Of a stretch of 64,000 nt of DNA, positions 1-12,547 are shown in pieces. Below the pieces are notes generated by a model that saw nothing but the letters and a program-made list of their open reading frames with translations, searched no databases and was not told where the DNA came from. Source of the stretch: Nissolia schottii. Lineage: Eukaryota > Streptophyta > Magnoliopsida > Fabales > Fabaceae. The position numbers were made by a program, and so were the translations under genes. The stretch covers positions 1 to 64,000 of the forward strand of contig QANU01075873.1 of NCBI GenBank assembly GCA_003254905.1, read 5' to 3'. Positions within the stretch are counted from its first letter, which is position 1; each line of letters opens with the position of its first letter.

Positions 1-166
1 CCAGACGTCACAAGATCGTCAAAGAATTATTTTTAACTAATATTACAGAAACAAAATTAATATCTAAATTTTATTATAATTTTATCTCACCTTTTTCTTA
101 TTACTATATTTTTAATTTTACCTTAAATAGCATTTTAAATTGGGGGAAAAAGTCGGGTTGTTACAC
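1..166. mobile_element. Right end of a TGTTACA-terminated repeat
   Basis: The segment ends in gaaaaagtcgggttgttaca. This resembles aaaaaatcgggatgttaca, the right end of the long inverted-repeat element at 63859. About 120 bp further in, the two also share a loosely similar stretch (ATTATTTTTAACTAATATT against ATTATTTTGACTGGTATT). It is probably the terminus of a related but diverged element that starts before the window. No coding sequence is seen. The class (LTR or TIR element) cannot be settled from one end. Confidence 0.4.
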
Positions 167-499
167 ACAACACATTAGCAAAAATTATATGTTTACCCAT
201 GTCCGGCCTTGAAGTTTATCCGGATCAAAGTACAGAGCTCCTTTCTCGTAACCAGGGATTAGGGGGTGTACTTTCTGTCACTGATGAATTGGTTGAAGTA
301 CGATGTGATCAGCACAGGCTACAGATTCGAGGAACGGTGGGGATAAGTTTTTTTTTTAAAATCATGGAATGGAATGATGTATAAGGGAAGATGGTGCATA
401 CCATCATATACGGGGTCAAGCAGTAACATTGCTCCCTGAAGCGAGGACATTTGGAACAATTGAAGAAGAAGCATATATAATTCATGAACTGAAATACAT

Positions 500-3400
500 A
501 AAACACAAACATTATACGAAATATGCACAAACATATTTCAGATGAGTCCCTGGTGAACTTATTTTGAAACATGAACAATGCACAAACTTTTTTCGATGCA
601 CAGCACAAACATTGAGTGCCATTTAGCACAAACTTTTGTTATCGCTGATGTTTAACTACAATGGACTTAGTTACTTGCTAGCAGGGACAATGCATTTAGC
701 ACAAACTTTTCATGCAGCCATGCACAAACATTTGCACACACCCTGGTGACTTAAGATTCATAACCAAATCAAATCAAATCAAACATTGCATTCATGTTAA
801 CAAATATGACATAGTTGAAGAGAGTCATACACCGTTGTCGATGTGGGCTCTAGGTCGCATGCTACGGGCTTCAACCCTTGTCAACCAAACATCACCCGGT
901 CAACTAAGTTTGCTAGTTCCGAGTGAGGATCGCTGTTTCTGTCCAGCATCCAGTGGTAGATGCTGTTCAGATCCAGGCCCTTTTCATCAACAACCTCCAA
1001 CAGCTGAGATAGTCCAGATTGTTGTAGAGGAGGGGCATGATGGGGTATGGAAGGCGGCGATTGGCAGGGTGTGTTGATGCCAAGATCAAAGGTTGGCATT
1101 GTATTCCCAACATCCTCGGCAGCCCCCTTGAGGGGGTGGGCGGGGGGTGATTGTTGCTAATGGAGGGATATTGAGGGGGGTTGGGGGGCATATGACACTA
1201 ACAGCTCCGATGATGGGGCTGCTGGCAGGTCATGATACTGCGTTATCCCCAGCGAGAACGATGGGATGGCTGTGTCCGCATCACCCCCCAAAATTTAGGA
1301 CACAACCCCGTGCACAACAATGGCTAGTGATTGCTCACTATCTATGTTGTCTGCATCGCACTCGTGATCGGGGCTGCAAAGGGGGGAGATAGGATATGTT
1401 AGTATATTAACACATAAATATGGTGTACAAACATTTCAGAGAGATGCACAAACATGACTAAACTGAGTGCACAGACATATTTTACTTGCCTGTGCGCTGA
1501 TTGGATTGTGGGGGGCAACATGGCAGTGGCCATTTTGCCATCGGCAGCAGGTGCACAGGATGCTTCGCCAACAGCCGGTGTATCATCGGCAGCCGACTCT
1601 GCGGGGGGTTCCGAGGCTGATTGCATGGCAGCTGGTGCATCAGGCTCGCCATGTTGTGTAAGTAGCAATGTGCCACAACAAACATCACCGGCTGGTGTGG
1701 CATTGTCTGTGGGGGGGTCAGCCCTGATTGGGACGACCGGCTTAATGTTAAGCCGTCGTCGTTTGTAGACATTAGTAACTGCCCTTGCCCCATCCCTGCC
1801 GGCCTCTCCGGTGGGCTTGTCCTTGGTGTTAATGCGGGGGGCGCTGGTATGTTTGGTCACATGGTGACCAGTGTGAATCATTCCCTGCCATTTAAATTAT
1901 CAAAGAAATATCCAAGCATTAAAGCAGTAAAGAAGTGTTTTATATGAAAAAAATATCAAAGAAGTGTTTTATAAATGGCTTTACCACCGAGCTAGCCTGC
2001 TCATTTTTCACCATGTCTTTCATACGGCCATAGCTCCAGTACCTGATCCACGGTGGCGGTGGATCTCTATGGAGCAGGTTTTGGGGACCAAACCTTTGTG
2101 TGTGGAAGTATATGACCTGGTTCCAAGCATTAAAGCAGTGAAGTTAATTGCAATTACCTTAAAACAAGAAGTAAACAAAGGTTTTGTATATTTCATTACA
2201 CTGCAGATTACATTACAACATTATATGATTTGTGGCACAAACTGTTTAGAACCATGTCAGGGACACAAATTTATTTCATGTTAATGCTCAATGGATAGGG
2301 CACAAACATTTTACATGTTAATGCACAAACATTTTCATGTAGTTGCACAAACTTTTACAGTTCAAAGTAGGGAAGTCGACAGTCGTTACCTCCAACACAT
2401 ATAGGCAACCGTTGATGGTCTTGAGCTTGTTCCTCCGGTACTGCCGGATACTGTCCACGATGTACTCGTGGATGTATTGACTCCAATTGTAACGTTGGGG
2501 GTCATCTACATCCATGATTGCGGCCAGGTATGCCGGGCTTGCCATCGGGGCAGTGTTGGGGCAGAGAAAGCATTTTAATGCAGCCATTAAAAATGCTCTC
2601 CGGAAGGTGGGCCCTACCGGGTTTGCTCTGACCATGCCTATGAGCTGGACAAGGCTTTGTTTCCTGAATGGGGCCAGCATTCCAACATGCTCGGGGCCGA
2701 CCTCAGCGAAGGCCTCCCCTACGAAGGACGTGTGGCAAAGTTAATAAATGTGGGTGTATGGATAAGAATATTTGGATGAACAAATAAGAATAAACAGAAT
2801 AATGTATGGATAATATACCGTTGTGAGGCAGTCCTAGTGCTGCTCCAACCAGCTCAGTCTTAACATCCACTTTTCCGTATGGGGTGTTAAGGAAGTGACC
2901 AGTTAGGTCATACGAGTCAGCCAATGCAAGGAGTAAAGGGTGGTCAACTTGGCCACCCTCTATGTCAAGCAATGGTGCGAAACCCATTGCCACAACATCT
3001 TCCCGCTGTTCACGGGTCAATGCAGCACACACTTTTGCCAACTGCTTTGGCGAGCATCGTGTGTCAATTTTGCACTGCATGAACACAGGAATTACAGGTT
3101 GTTTTAGTACAGTTCTGGTGCATTTAAATGGGGATATATGGAGGGAAGCATCGGTGTCGATTACCTTTCTGTTATCAGCCTTGCTGAGTGGGCTGTGAGG
3201 TGACGACGGTGATTTGTCTACAGTTTTTCCCTTGGTTGATTGTCTTTTAGGTGCCATGACTATGTAAAGGATAATCAACATTCCCAAATTAAAAAAAGGG
3301 ATCAAAACATGCAAGATGCAAATCAGTTAACGAGGTGAATGCATGGGGTGCACATATATTGCGAGCACAGACATTATACTGCATATATTTGTAAGTAAAT

Positions 3401-3900
3401 CGGCTACAAAAATCAGTAACAAACATTTTCGTGGACTAACATTTGTAGGTGATGAGTACAAACATTTATAAGAGATATGCACAAACATTTATAGGTGATG
3501 AGCACAAACATTTATAAGAGATATGCACAAACATTTATAAGTCAGCCAACAGTAAAACTTAAGACCTACACCGTAAACTAACATTTGTAGGTGCTATGCA
3601 CAAACACTTATAAGAGATATGCACAAACATTTATAAGTCAGCCAACAATAACTCGGCATCATTCACATTATCAACGTGCACAAACTTTTTCGATTTAAAC
3701 ACAAACATTTAAAGGTGGCATGCACAAACATTTCATGCAAAGCACTTAAACACGAAGATCCATAAACACACAGATCCCAAAATATTAGAGCAAATGTTAC
3801 CGTGGGATACAAGCAACACACAGACTCGTTGCACAAAGTTTAACGCAGTGTGTGCACAAACATTTTCGAGGACACAGTGAAGTGTAGTGTTTAAAACGAA
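500..3900. repeat. Dispersed GCACAAACATT motif cluster
   Basis: Well over twenty variants of the short motif (T)GCACAAACATT(T) or GCACAAACTTTT are scattered here. They are densest at 500-730, 2299-2350 and 3420-3870; at 3455-3660 they alternate with ATTTATAAGAGATAT to form short tandem units. Orientation is uniform. Such subterminal motif clusters are typical of DNA transposons, where they bind transposase. The same motif recurs in inverse orientation at 42420-43500, so both loci probably derive from one transposon family. Confidence 0.6.
880..3257 (-). pseudogene. Decayed transposon-type gene (Ulp1/MULE-associated N-terminal module)
   Basis: A multi-exon minus-strand reading region begins at the ATG at 3257 (MAPKRQSTKGK, basic). 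Likely exons are 3257-3165 and 3074-2819, joined by GT-AG splicing, and a third from about 2720 to 2350. Further open stretches at 1881-1399 (proline/alanine/threonine-rich) and 1099-881 (PTFDLGI) may be later exons. The central part (ALTREQREDVVAMGF, HPLLLALADSYDL, LGLPHNG, then ALKCFLCPNTAPMASPAYL) resembles, from memory, the N-terminal module of legume proteins annotated as Ulp1-protease or MULE-related. No peptidase C48 catalytic domain (H-D-C) is visible. The setting inside the GCACAAACATT cluster supports transposon origin. The family name is an inference, and 'pseudogene' is chosen because the C-terminal region cannot be joined into one frame. Confidence 0.45.
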
Positions 3901-3939
3901 TACTGTACAAAAATTAAGCAAAATCATTTCAAAACGAAC

Positions 3940-4300
3940 GGTGAAGGCGAACGATTAAGCAAAATCATTTCAAACGAAGTGAGTTCGATGCACTCACCAA
4001 TGTATTGTGTTATTCTATGTTATTCGGGTGCGTAATCGCAGGAACAGTTGGTATGGAGAGTAGAAGGATGAAAATCGCAGAGGATGGAGGGAAGGTGGAA
4101 GGCGATGTGAAACAGAGAGGGTGAAGAGAGTGAATGGTTTGGATAGAGCGAAGGAAACGAAGGGGTTTCTCTGAAACGAAGGGGTTTATGTGAATTCGAA
4201 AGAAGTCGAAGTGGAAGCGCGAAGCGTGGCCTCACGCCCCTGTTGATGTGAGTGGGAGAGGCACGGGGGATGAGCGGTTATTTTGTGGGGTCACTGTATT
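3940..4300. other. Upstream flank of the transposon-type gene
   Basis: Purine-rich DNA (GAAGG, GAGAG, AACGAAGGGG repeats) lies just upstream, on the minus strand, of the transposon-type gene, and ends in a G-rich stretch near 4290-4350. It may hold the promoter and element end. No inverted partner was found and no ORF is supported. Confidence 0.25.
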
Positions 4301-5587
4301 ATAATACGGGTGTATGTATGGTGTATCATTCGGGGTGTACGTGTAGCACTACTGAAAATTTTATCATTTTAATAAAACTTTCTTTTTATTAATTTCTCGA
4401 CGAATACTCTAAAAAGAGTACTTGTTAACGAAAACTCATTTTTAAATTATCAACAAGCTAAGTGTGGGTTTGAAACTTCTCAAAAAGTCGATAACACAAT
4501 CAAGGCTGGTAAGATACTCACTGCAACAAGCACTAAATTTGAAACTTAGTGGCACAATTGGATTAAAGTTTAATATTGTTTCTTGCCTGTATCCCTTTTT
4601 AAATTAGTGAGAAATTTTAATAGTTAGCCAAAGTTTAGAGTCACATTCGAATTGTAATCAAGTCTATGTGTGGGTTTGAAATGCACAATAATTTCTTGGC
4701 TTTTTTGAATGATCAACTTGTAATTTAATGCTATTACACTGAAGTGCTTGTAGTGTATATGTAAGAATAAAAGGATTAAAAAAAAGTCTTGGTCATTTAT
4801 ATATACACACACTCTATTCTTTTAGGATATGCTATTTTATCTCCGTATTAATTGTAAAGTTACCTTTTTCATTCCTTTTTACCCCTTTAACATCATTTCT
4901 AGTAAAGAAAAGCAGTCCACTCTATTCGGCTACCACTAAAATGTTCTTTTTGACTACTTGTTATTTTTCTCTTGTGTAAAGAAGTTGTGATTGTCTAGTA
5001 TTTAAAAGATTATTGAGGAGTACTTGGTTTAGCTTTGAAGTTTCATTTATGAGAATCACATTTTAGGGAATGTAATGCTCATGAATGTCATTTTTAAATA
5101 TTTCAAAAAATAATTAATTGTTTTACAATTAAAATTTTTAGTAATATTTTTTAATTCCCATGAATAAATTATAAATTTATTTGAATATAATATATATTTC
5201 CAGAATATTGTGATAATGCTTAAAATAACATTAACATAATCTTTTGGTAAGTCACTATTTCTTTGCGGAATCAGAGTCATTAGCAATTGAGGTTTGATCC
5301 CTGCATAAAACAAGCAATTGAGGTTTGATCTAGTGATAAGTGATCGAGTTAGTTCAATCACTCATCAAAATAATAATAACTAATTTAAATATTATTTATC
5401 ATGGTAAATATCGCATTAATAATTAGGGTTTAATCTAATAATAAGGAGTTATTCCATCACAGTATAACAAACTATGATTCGTTACATTTAAGCTTTTGAT
5501 GATATCCGAAGAGACTTGCCTCTAATAAGAGGAGACTTTTGGAAGAAAGAAAAATTGACAACAATAATCAATATCGCCTTCTTTGCG

Positions 5588-5624
<37 letters not shown>

Positions 5625-5930
5625 AGACTAACATTTATCCCCAATTTACACCAACAATCTTTAGCAACTATTCATAAACAATATATGTATATAATATGTG
5701 AATATTCTTTTCTATAGTAAGAATAGTGAAAAGTGCATGTAATTAATTTCTGTCCCTTTCCCGTACCCACATTTGCTGTCATAATTAGCAGCCAAAGCGC
5801 CCCCTATCTCCTACACCTACCGTGCACTCATCTCACGAAGTGACACTCACTGAACTGAAATGAACCGAACCATGTCAAAACAAAAACAGTTCCTTCATCT
5901 CCATCTCTCTCACCCGTAAATTAATTTCAC
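4300..5930. other. Intergenic, no gene seen
   Basis: AT-rich DNA without a supportable coding region. It holds a short direct repeat (CAATTGAGGTTTGATC at about 5284 and 5317) and the GA microsatellite at 5590-5620. Confidence 0.6.
5590..5620. repeat. (AG)n microsatellite
   Basis: About fifteen uninterrupted AG dinucleotides, roughly 770 bp upstream of the ATL gene start. Confidence 0.95.
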
Positions 5931-6233
5931 TCTATAAAATAAAATAAATATTATTTGTATTTATTAAGACAATTTATAAATTTAAAAGTAAAAAAGCTTG
6001 AGGCAAACTTATTATTGATCCATATAATCATGACTTACTCACTAAATTAATTAAATATGAATAAGAATCATACTGTATTTAGTAATAGGACTGAATTCTT
6101 GAGCGCACTCTCTTTCTCACAGACACACACACTTATCCTCAAACAAAGGCACACAAGACAAGACAAGACAAGAAAAGAAAGGATCAGTAACCAACCATAA
6201 ACCCCTCTCCTCTCCTCTCATCCTATTGTGTCA

Positions 6234-6243
6234 ACTATAAGTA
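6234..6243 (+). promoter_or_regulatory. Candidate TATA element of the ATL gene
   Basis: ACTATAAGTA lies about 145 bp upstream of the ATG. The interval after it is CT- and CA-rich, including a (CT)n run at 6304-6328, as in many plant 5' leaders. A second candidate, TCTATAAAATA at 5931-5941, is further away. Neither can be proved without a mapped transcript start. Confidence 0.35.
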
Positions 6244-6303
6244 GCAACCACAATCACTCACCTCCTTTCCTTAACCACACTCAAATAACACCAAACCTAA
6301 CAC

Positions 6304-6328
6304 CTCTCTCTCTCTCTCTCTCTCTCCG
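6304..6328. repeat. (CT)n tract in the ATL 5' leader
   Basis: Uninterrupted CT dinucleotides about 60 bp before the start codon, followed by an AAAACA-rich run. Pyrimidine tracts are common in plant 5' leaders. Confidence 0.9.
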
Positions 6329-6385
6329 TAAAACAAAACAAAACAAAACACATCAAATTCAATCTTCTACTTTCTTCCCTTCAAC

Positions 6386-7048
6386 ATGACTCGCACCCTC
6401 AGAATCCTTCGATCCCCCGCCAACACCTCCGCCGCATCCGACCTCGCCGCCGCCGTCCCGCCCTCGGAGGCCGCCTCCGTCGAGTCCGACTTTGTCGTCA
6501 TCCTTGCCGCGCTGCTCTGCGCCCTTATCTGCGTCGTCGGCCTCATCGCCGTCGCCCGCTGCGCCTGGCTCCGCCGCGTTCCCCCCGCCGCCGCCCGAGC
6601 ATCCACGCGCCGGCAGGCCCTTGCCAACCGCGGCCTCAAGAAGAAGGTCCTCAACTCCTTGCCGAAGTTCACCTACGTCGCCGGCGCCGGTGCCGGCGAC
6701 CGGAGCAAGTGGGTGGAGTCGTCGGAGTGCGCAATCTGCCTGGCGGAGTTCGCCGCCGGCGACGAGGTCCGCGTGCTGCCGCAGTGCGGCCACGGCTTCC
6801 ACGTGGCGTGCATCGACACGTGGCTGGGTTCGCACTCCTCCTGCCCTTCCTGCCGTGCCCTCCTCGCCGTCGCGAGGTGCCAAAAGTGCGGCCAGTTTCC
6901 GGCAATCCCCGACGGCGCCGCCATGGTCGCCATCGCCAGCGAAACAGAGTCAAAGGCTGTTGATGACGGTGGCGACAATGGCGGTGCTGGTGGTGGTGCT
7001 AATTGCAGTAATAGCAACCATGGTGTTAGCATTGATTTCTTGCCTTGA
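6386..7048 (+). CDS. ATL8: RING-H2 finger E3 ubiquitin ligase, ATL8/ATL80-like
   Basis: A single-exon gene of 220 residues, typical of the intronless ATL family. In order: a short N-terminus starting [10 protein letters not shown]; one transmembrane helix at about 36-58 ([20 protein letters not shown]); a basic juxtamembrane patch (CAWLRR); the GLD-type block [11 protein letters not shown] at 83-93; and a canonical RING-H2 finger with ligands C115, C118, C134, H136, H139, C142, C153 and C156 plus the conserved Trp146. A second Cys pair follows (C165, C168; RCQKCG), and the C-terminus SIDFLP resembles the TIPTFLP end of Arabidopsis ATL8, recalled from memory. ATL proteins are membrane-anchored E3 ligases that recruit an E2 through the RING. 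All zinc ligands are present and the gene looks intact. It is far more GC-rich than its surroundings. ATL8 against ATL80 orthology is not resolved. Confidence 0.93.
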   Translation: MTRTLRILRSPANTSAASDLAAAVPPSEAASVESDFVVILAALLCALICVVGLIAVARCAWLRRVPPAAARASTRRQALANRGLKKKVLNSLPKFTYVAGAGAGDRSKWVESSECAICLAEFAAGDEVRVLPQCGHGFHVACIDTWLGSHSSCPSCRALLAVARCQKCGQFPAIPDGAAMVAIASETESKAVDDGGDNGGAGGGANCSNSNHGVSIDFLP

Positions 7049-7772
7049 AATTAGTTTTTTTTTTTTTTTTATGGGTTTAAATTGCGGTTGGAAATTAGTT
7101 CCGATTGTGCTGCGATTATTGTAATTATGAAAAAGTTAAAGAGAATTAGAGCTCATGTCATCGTAATTGTAACTACCTGAAAGTAATATTACAGCCGCAA
7201 TTGTAATTGTTGAGCACAATTTAAAACTTTGATTGTATGTATTTGTAGATTTTGGCTTTTTTATTTATGTTTTGTTTTGGCACTGTGCCAATTCTTTTGT
7301 AATTTTAAAGGGATTCGCACTCCGTTAAATCTTATTTAATTATGAATATAAATGTAAGTTAGCACAAGTGTACCTAATGTTTCTCTTTATTTTTTATTTT
7401 TTTTCATAAGGGTGGTTTTTTTCTTTGCCAAGTGATATGTGAAAAGGAGGTGTATTTTATAATCAAATTGTCTATATTTAATTATTTTAGTCATGATATT
7501 TTACTCCATGTAGCAACTTTTTTAAGGGGCAAGATCTTGATAAGAGGATCTTGATCCAGTTTCTAGCTAGATGTGTATGATTTGCAACTAATTTGTTTTA
7601 TATAGAGAGATTATAAAATTATATTAGTGCAAGTAAAAGAGTGTTTTCCTTTCCCCCAATTTGAGTTGTAACAGCTGCAAAAATGAGGGTGTAAAAGTAA
7701 GAATGTGTCAATACCTTTATTTCCGGAGCTTCTAAATCAATTTTAGAAGTATTTAAGAAGTTTTTCCTCTGT

Positions 7773-8147
7773 TTTTTTAGTTATTAACTACCTTATGAGA
7801 TAAATACCATAAACTACTAATTTATCAATTTTTAATAATTTTTATAACTAAATTCATTAATTTGTGTTATTATTTTATGATTTAATATGACATATTAATG
7901 AATTATATGATCTAATATGATAAATTAATATTTTTTAATACAATATTTATAGAAAGGTGCACTCAAATGGTTCACAAATCTCTAAACTTCTTATAAGTTA
8001 ATTCTTTCAATGATTGGACTAATAAAAATTTATTATAATCATGTAAAAATGACATAATAACAAAAATTGATAAATTTAATTATAAAAATTATTAAAAATT
8101 AATAAAATAAATAATATAAGGTATTTACTTTATAGAATAGCTAAGAA
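7773..8147. mobile_element. MITE with about 110-bp terminal inverted repeats
   Basis: The left arm (about 7775-7885) and the reverse complement of the right arm (about 8040-8147) align closely, sharing TCAATTTTTAATAATTTTTATAA in near-perfect form plus the flanking TTTAGYTATT ends. No ORF lies between. This is a non-autonomous fold-back element about 0.7 kb downstream of the ATL gene. Target-site duplication is unclear, so the superfamily is not assigned. Confidence 0.7.
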
Positions 8148-8594
8148 ATTACCCTGATTTTTCAGATTAAAAATGAATATTTTATTTTATTTTTAAAATC
8201 ATGCGTTATTATTATGTTAGCATTAGGCATGTTATGTCGTAGATATGGTAGACATTAAAGCAATGGCATCTAATTAAATGCGTAATGAAGGTAGCTAGCA
8301 AGCTAGACACTTGGAATGTAAACCACGGCATGGCATGGTATGACATGCATGTTAAGCCAACCAACCAACTAAACCGCCATGTATATACTCTAACATTATC
8401 AGTTGCAGACAACCACTGCAGTGGTTTTCAAACTTCCTGTGTGTCTACTAGTTTATGTGCCTAGGTCCTAGTGGTCCCAATTAGAATTGTACTATGATAA
8501 ATTCTTGGGTAAATACATTTATGTGGGTTTGAATGAGTTTAAATCTAGAAACATGGGTCAATCAAGGGAATTATGAATGTATGGTCGACAGGTC

Positions 8595-8778
8595 TGAAAT
8601 CGGCATACGATTGACCAATTTCAGCGGCGAGAAAAAAAAAAGGTGCACTTGAAATCGGAAGCACAGTAACGGATTTTACTATTGCCAGGGGTAAAATCGG
8701 CACAGACCAGACCGATTTCAACCCCTTTTAAAAAAAAAGTTTCAGGGGCTGAAATCGGCACAAACCAGACCGATTTCA
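8595..8778. repeat. Array of four 29-bp hairpin units
   Basis: Four inverted repeats of exactly 29 bp lie at 8595-8623, 8650-8678, 8692-8720 and 8750-8778. The consensus is TGAAATCGG, an 11-nt loop, then CCGATTTCA. The fourth is perfect in both 9-bp arms; the others carry one to a few mismatches. The loops of the third and fourth are nearly identical (CACAGACCAGA and CACAAACCAGA). Start-to-start spacings are 55, 42 and 58 bp, and the spacers include A-rich runs. There is no coding potential. Function is unknown. Confidence 0.85.
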
Positions 8779-11700
8779 GCTCCAAAATCCCATACATCCG
8801 TAATTAATTTATACTAGCCACATTCTGAAAAATAAATTTTACCAAAGCAATACATTTGTAAAAAAAACTAAATTCTTAGGTTCGGTTTTGTATCAAAGAT
8901 AAGGATAAGAGAGATACATAGCATGATGATAATTTTTTTGCATTTTTTTTATTTTACTAAAATTGAAACAAAGAGAAAACAAGGAGATGCATAATTAGAG
9001 TTTAGTGGAGTATATATTTTTTATGTTTCTGCTCTAGTGTCTCTGTCTCTCTATCTTATTTCTGGTGTCAAACGCAAACGCAGTAGTAAGTGTATTTGGT
9101 ACAGGATGAAAATGGAGAAGGAAATTTTATAGACTAAGTTTATATTGTAATTTTATACGTGACTTTTATTTATGAAAACTTCTCCCCATTTTTTTTATCT
9201 CCACATCAATTACAATCATAATGATACTCTATTCATTATAAATTAATCGTTTATTTTTTTTAATAATTTATGATTTAAAAATATTAGATTTGTTAAAAAA
9301 AAAAATAAAAGTGAAGTATTTGAAGTTTTTCTATACTTTCAATGTACTGTAAATTTACACATTTTACTTGTTAATAAGTTTTTTTTTCTTTTTTTCTTAA
9401 CAAGTATAGTAAGAATACCTATCAGCTGAACTCTAAAATATTTGTCTAATTTACATTTTAAGATAGTTTTTTTATTATTATTATAATGATCTCTGTAAAC
9501 CACAATAGTATATATTGTTAAACATAGAAGTAATTTCGTCTATTCCAAGAATTTAATATTACCAAGAACAATTATCTCATTCTTAATTTTTCAATTTGTC
9601 TAAAAATAAATAGTTAAACTGAAATAGGGAGATTTATAGCTACTAACTCAACTAACATTTCTTTTAATGTAGTGCTAAGAGATACTTTAAAGGAGTCATG
9701 TTCAACTCTTAATGACGGACATATAATATGTTCAAACAAAAAATATATCTATTTAAAAAAAACTAAAATAAAAAGAATAGTTTAGATAAATATATAAATT
9801 AATAGTGAAATTTTCATTACTTAAAATTACAATGTTATTTTAAAAAAAATGAACATAGGACAATCTTAATCCGCGCTGCTTAAGCACCCAATACTTTTTT
9901 ATATTTTTTTTTCTCGTGCGTACTCTTTTGTTTTGTTCACCAACAAAAACTGAATTTAGCTTTTCATTGTGCTCTTTTTTTTGGGTACCAACACTATTAC
10001 CTAGTACTTGTAAGTTGTAACGTTGCACCAAATTACCAAGCAAGTACTCATAGACCATACTAGTAGTATGTGTATCAATTCGGTCATATTAGTGATTTTA
10101 GTAAAAAAGGGAATCATGAATAATGCTAAGTGCTAAGCGCTAACCATCACTACTTAGACTAGCAAGCAACCTTCTACAACAAGCTTTATTTCCACCACTA
10201 GGTGTGGGTCCTTTGGAGGGACAACTTTTTATTTATAGTAAGTTTGGCGTTAATTTTATTGTTTAAAAAAGACGTTCGGAGATTACAAAGTCACCGAGCA
10301 TAAACAATCTCAATAAAATAGAGAAGGTTTCACTAAAAACTCCAGAAAAAAATTCAGTGAAAAATACCTTTACTTTGGAGGGACACCTTCTTTAGCAAAA
10401 AGGAAAATACCCAAAAAGATGGGGCCAAAAACAAAATAAAAAAATGAAGGGTTAAAAAAAGGGAAGATGAGACAAAAGAGGAAAACAAAGGTAGTGCAAA
10501 TGTTTTTATTTTATACAGTTAAAATGACAAAAAGTAGTAATAATAATAAAGGTAGAGATGCCTTTTGGCTGTAAGGTGATGGTCCTCTTCTTGCATCTAT
10601 CCTAATTCCCATTACAAATTGTACTGAAAATCTTTCACAATGGGAGGACTATAAAAAAGAGTTCCACACCGTTGATGCCTTATGGGAAAGGTGATAATTG
10701 GTGGCATCTTCTACAAGCCCGCGCATACACATTTTAATTTAAAAACAAACAAATGTTTAACGAGTTTGACACCAGTCCTCTTACCAGGATTAGAACATAT
10801 TTTAAAATTCTTTGAGTATTTATAGAAGTATTCATAGATAATTTATCGAAATGAACCTTGCGTTGACAATGAAAATCAAACTTGCATCTTTTTAAAATGC
10901 AAGTTCGTTTCTTACTAATTCTCTTTTTAGATAAATATCATGACTTCTTTCATTAAAATGACCCATAACCGAGTAAAAAAGTACATTAACTAATAATCGC
11001 AACTCATCAAGACTTAAACAATGTTTGACCAATACAATTAAGCCTAATCAAAACCTCTCCGACACATAAGCCAATTATTTTTGGAGCATCTTCTACACTT
11101 TGTTTTTCTTTTTTTAATTAGAATATGTTTGTTGTTGTGAGGCCCCACCCACCATTTATCTTCCTAGGTCATCTTCTATTCTCTCCTCTCATGTCTTGCT
11201 TTAAAGTGTTGTTAATGTGAACAACTCACTAGCAAAGGTCGAAAGTTGAGACTCGAAAAAGCAATTAGCCGAAATTTTTCCCCAGATTCTCCGGATCACA
11301 TTATGAAGAAAAGCACCATGATTGCCAAATATATTACATCTTTATTGCTCCCTCTTTCATTACATCTCCAAATTCCTCTCTTATAATGCATATTTTCAAA
11401 TAACGAATTATCTCATGTAAAACTTTTACATAACGTAATAATGTATTAAATTTTCTTGCAAGTTCCGTACCTAATATTACATTTTTGACCAATGATAAAA
11501 ATCAACATATAATCGAATCATGCAAAATTTTCACACACCAAAAAAATAAAATCTATTTTCTTTATTTTCACTTTCATACCAAGTTGAGTTGGGCCTCATC
11601 AATCAAATGCTACTTTGCCTACTCTTTTCCCTACTTTTTCCATACCTTTTCTTTAGTACCTGACTTATCAGAAGATGACAAGTCTGCAGGCAACTTGTTC

Positions 11701-12547
11701 ACTTGCATGCTACCTACCTTTTTTCCCCTGTGACTCCTTAAAGTAGTATTAGTCAAATTTTGGGCTAAACTTATGGTGCTTATCCTTTGTAAGCATCCAA
11801 CTTGACTGGTACCTAAATTAACAATAGCAACTGTTCTAGTGTTCTGTCACCCCTACCACTGTCCACAGGTAATGCTTTGTTAGCAAATTAAGAAACACAC
11901 GCACAACACATGAAATTTAATAGTAACTTATCTTTTGCTTCCACCTTGTAACTGGGGTTTGAGAGAATAATATGTACTTCAGCCAAATTGTATATAATAA
12001 TAAAGGAAGAGTTATAAACAAAGATTCCTAAGCAACTTTATTTATCCTTGAGAGACAAGTAGGTGTATGTTTTAAAGGGTACAAATTGAGTTTTAATTTA
12101 TTTCAACATGTTTGACAAAATTATGTTAAGTTGCATATTAACATGATTTTTAGTCTCAAACCATAGTTTGAATAGAAGTGGGAAAAAAAAGAGTTACTTT
12201 TGTGTTGAAATAAACCATGGTTTGCAACTTATAAACCAGACACACCCCTAATCACTAAGTGTGACTATTTGTCATTTCGTCCTTGTAGGTAACACTTTGA
12301 CTTATGAATATTTTCAATCAATTCTACCACTCACAAAATTGCAGCAAGTGCTAAGGTTACAGCGTACCATAGTTATTTCACAACACTACAAGCATGTGAA
12401 GTACCATGCATCATGATCTTGAATCATGTTCAGCAGCCACAAAGTGTAGCATGAAGGAAACACCTGGTACAAGAGGTTTGAGAGGTTGCTCATCTTCCAA
12501 GTGTTGTCCAAATAAAAGTGCCGCGAATGGCATTAAACAATGTGCCT
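8779..12547. other. Long intergenic region
   Basis: AT-rich DNA with poly-A/T runs and no ORF that resembles a protein. No clear transposon ends were recognised by eye. Short open frames at 9840-10058, 11485-11733 and 12406-12603 lack splice context, composition or family resemblance and are not called. Confidence 0.55.

Noticed and set aside
6359..6883. Minus-strand 174-codon frame
   Set aside because: Antisense shadow of the GC-rich ATL gene; Gly/Ala/Arg low complexity and no family match.
6492..7124. 210-codon plus-strand frame overlapping ATL
   Set aside because: Out-of-frame shadow of the RING-H2 gene, rich in Ser/Pro/Arg.
8595..8778. CRISPR-like array
   Set aside because: Plant nuclear context, imperfect repeats, irregular spacers and no cas genes.
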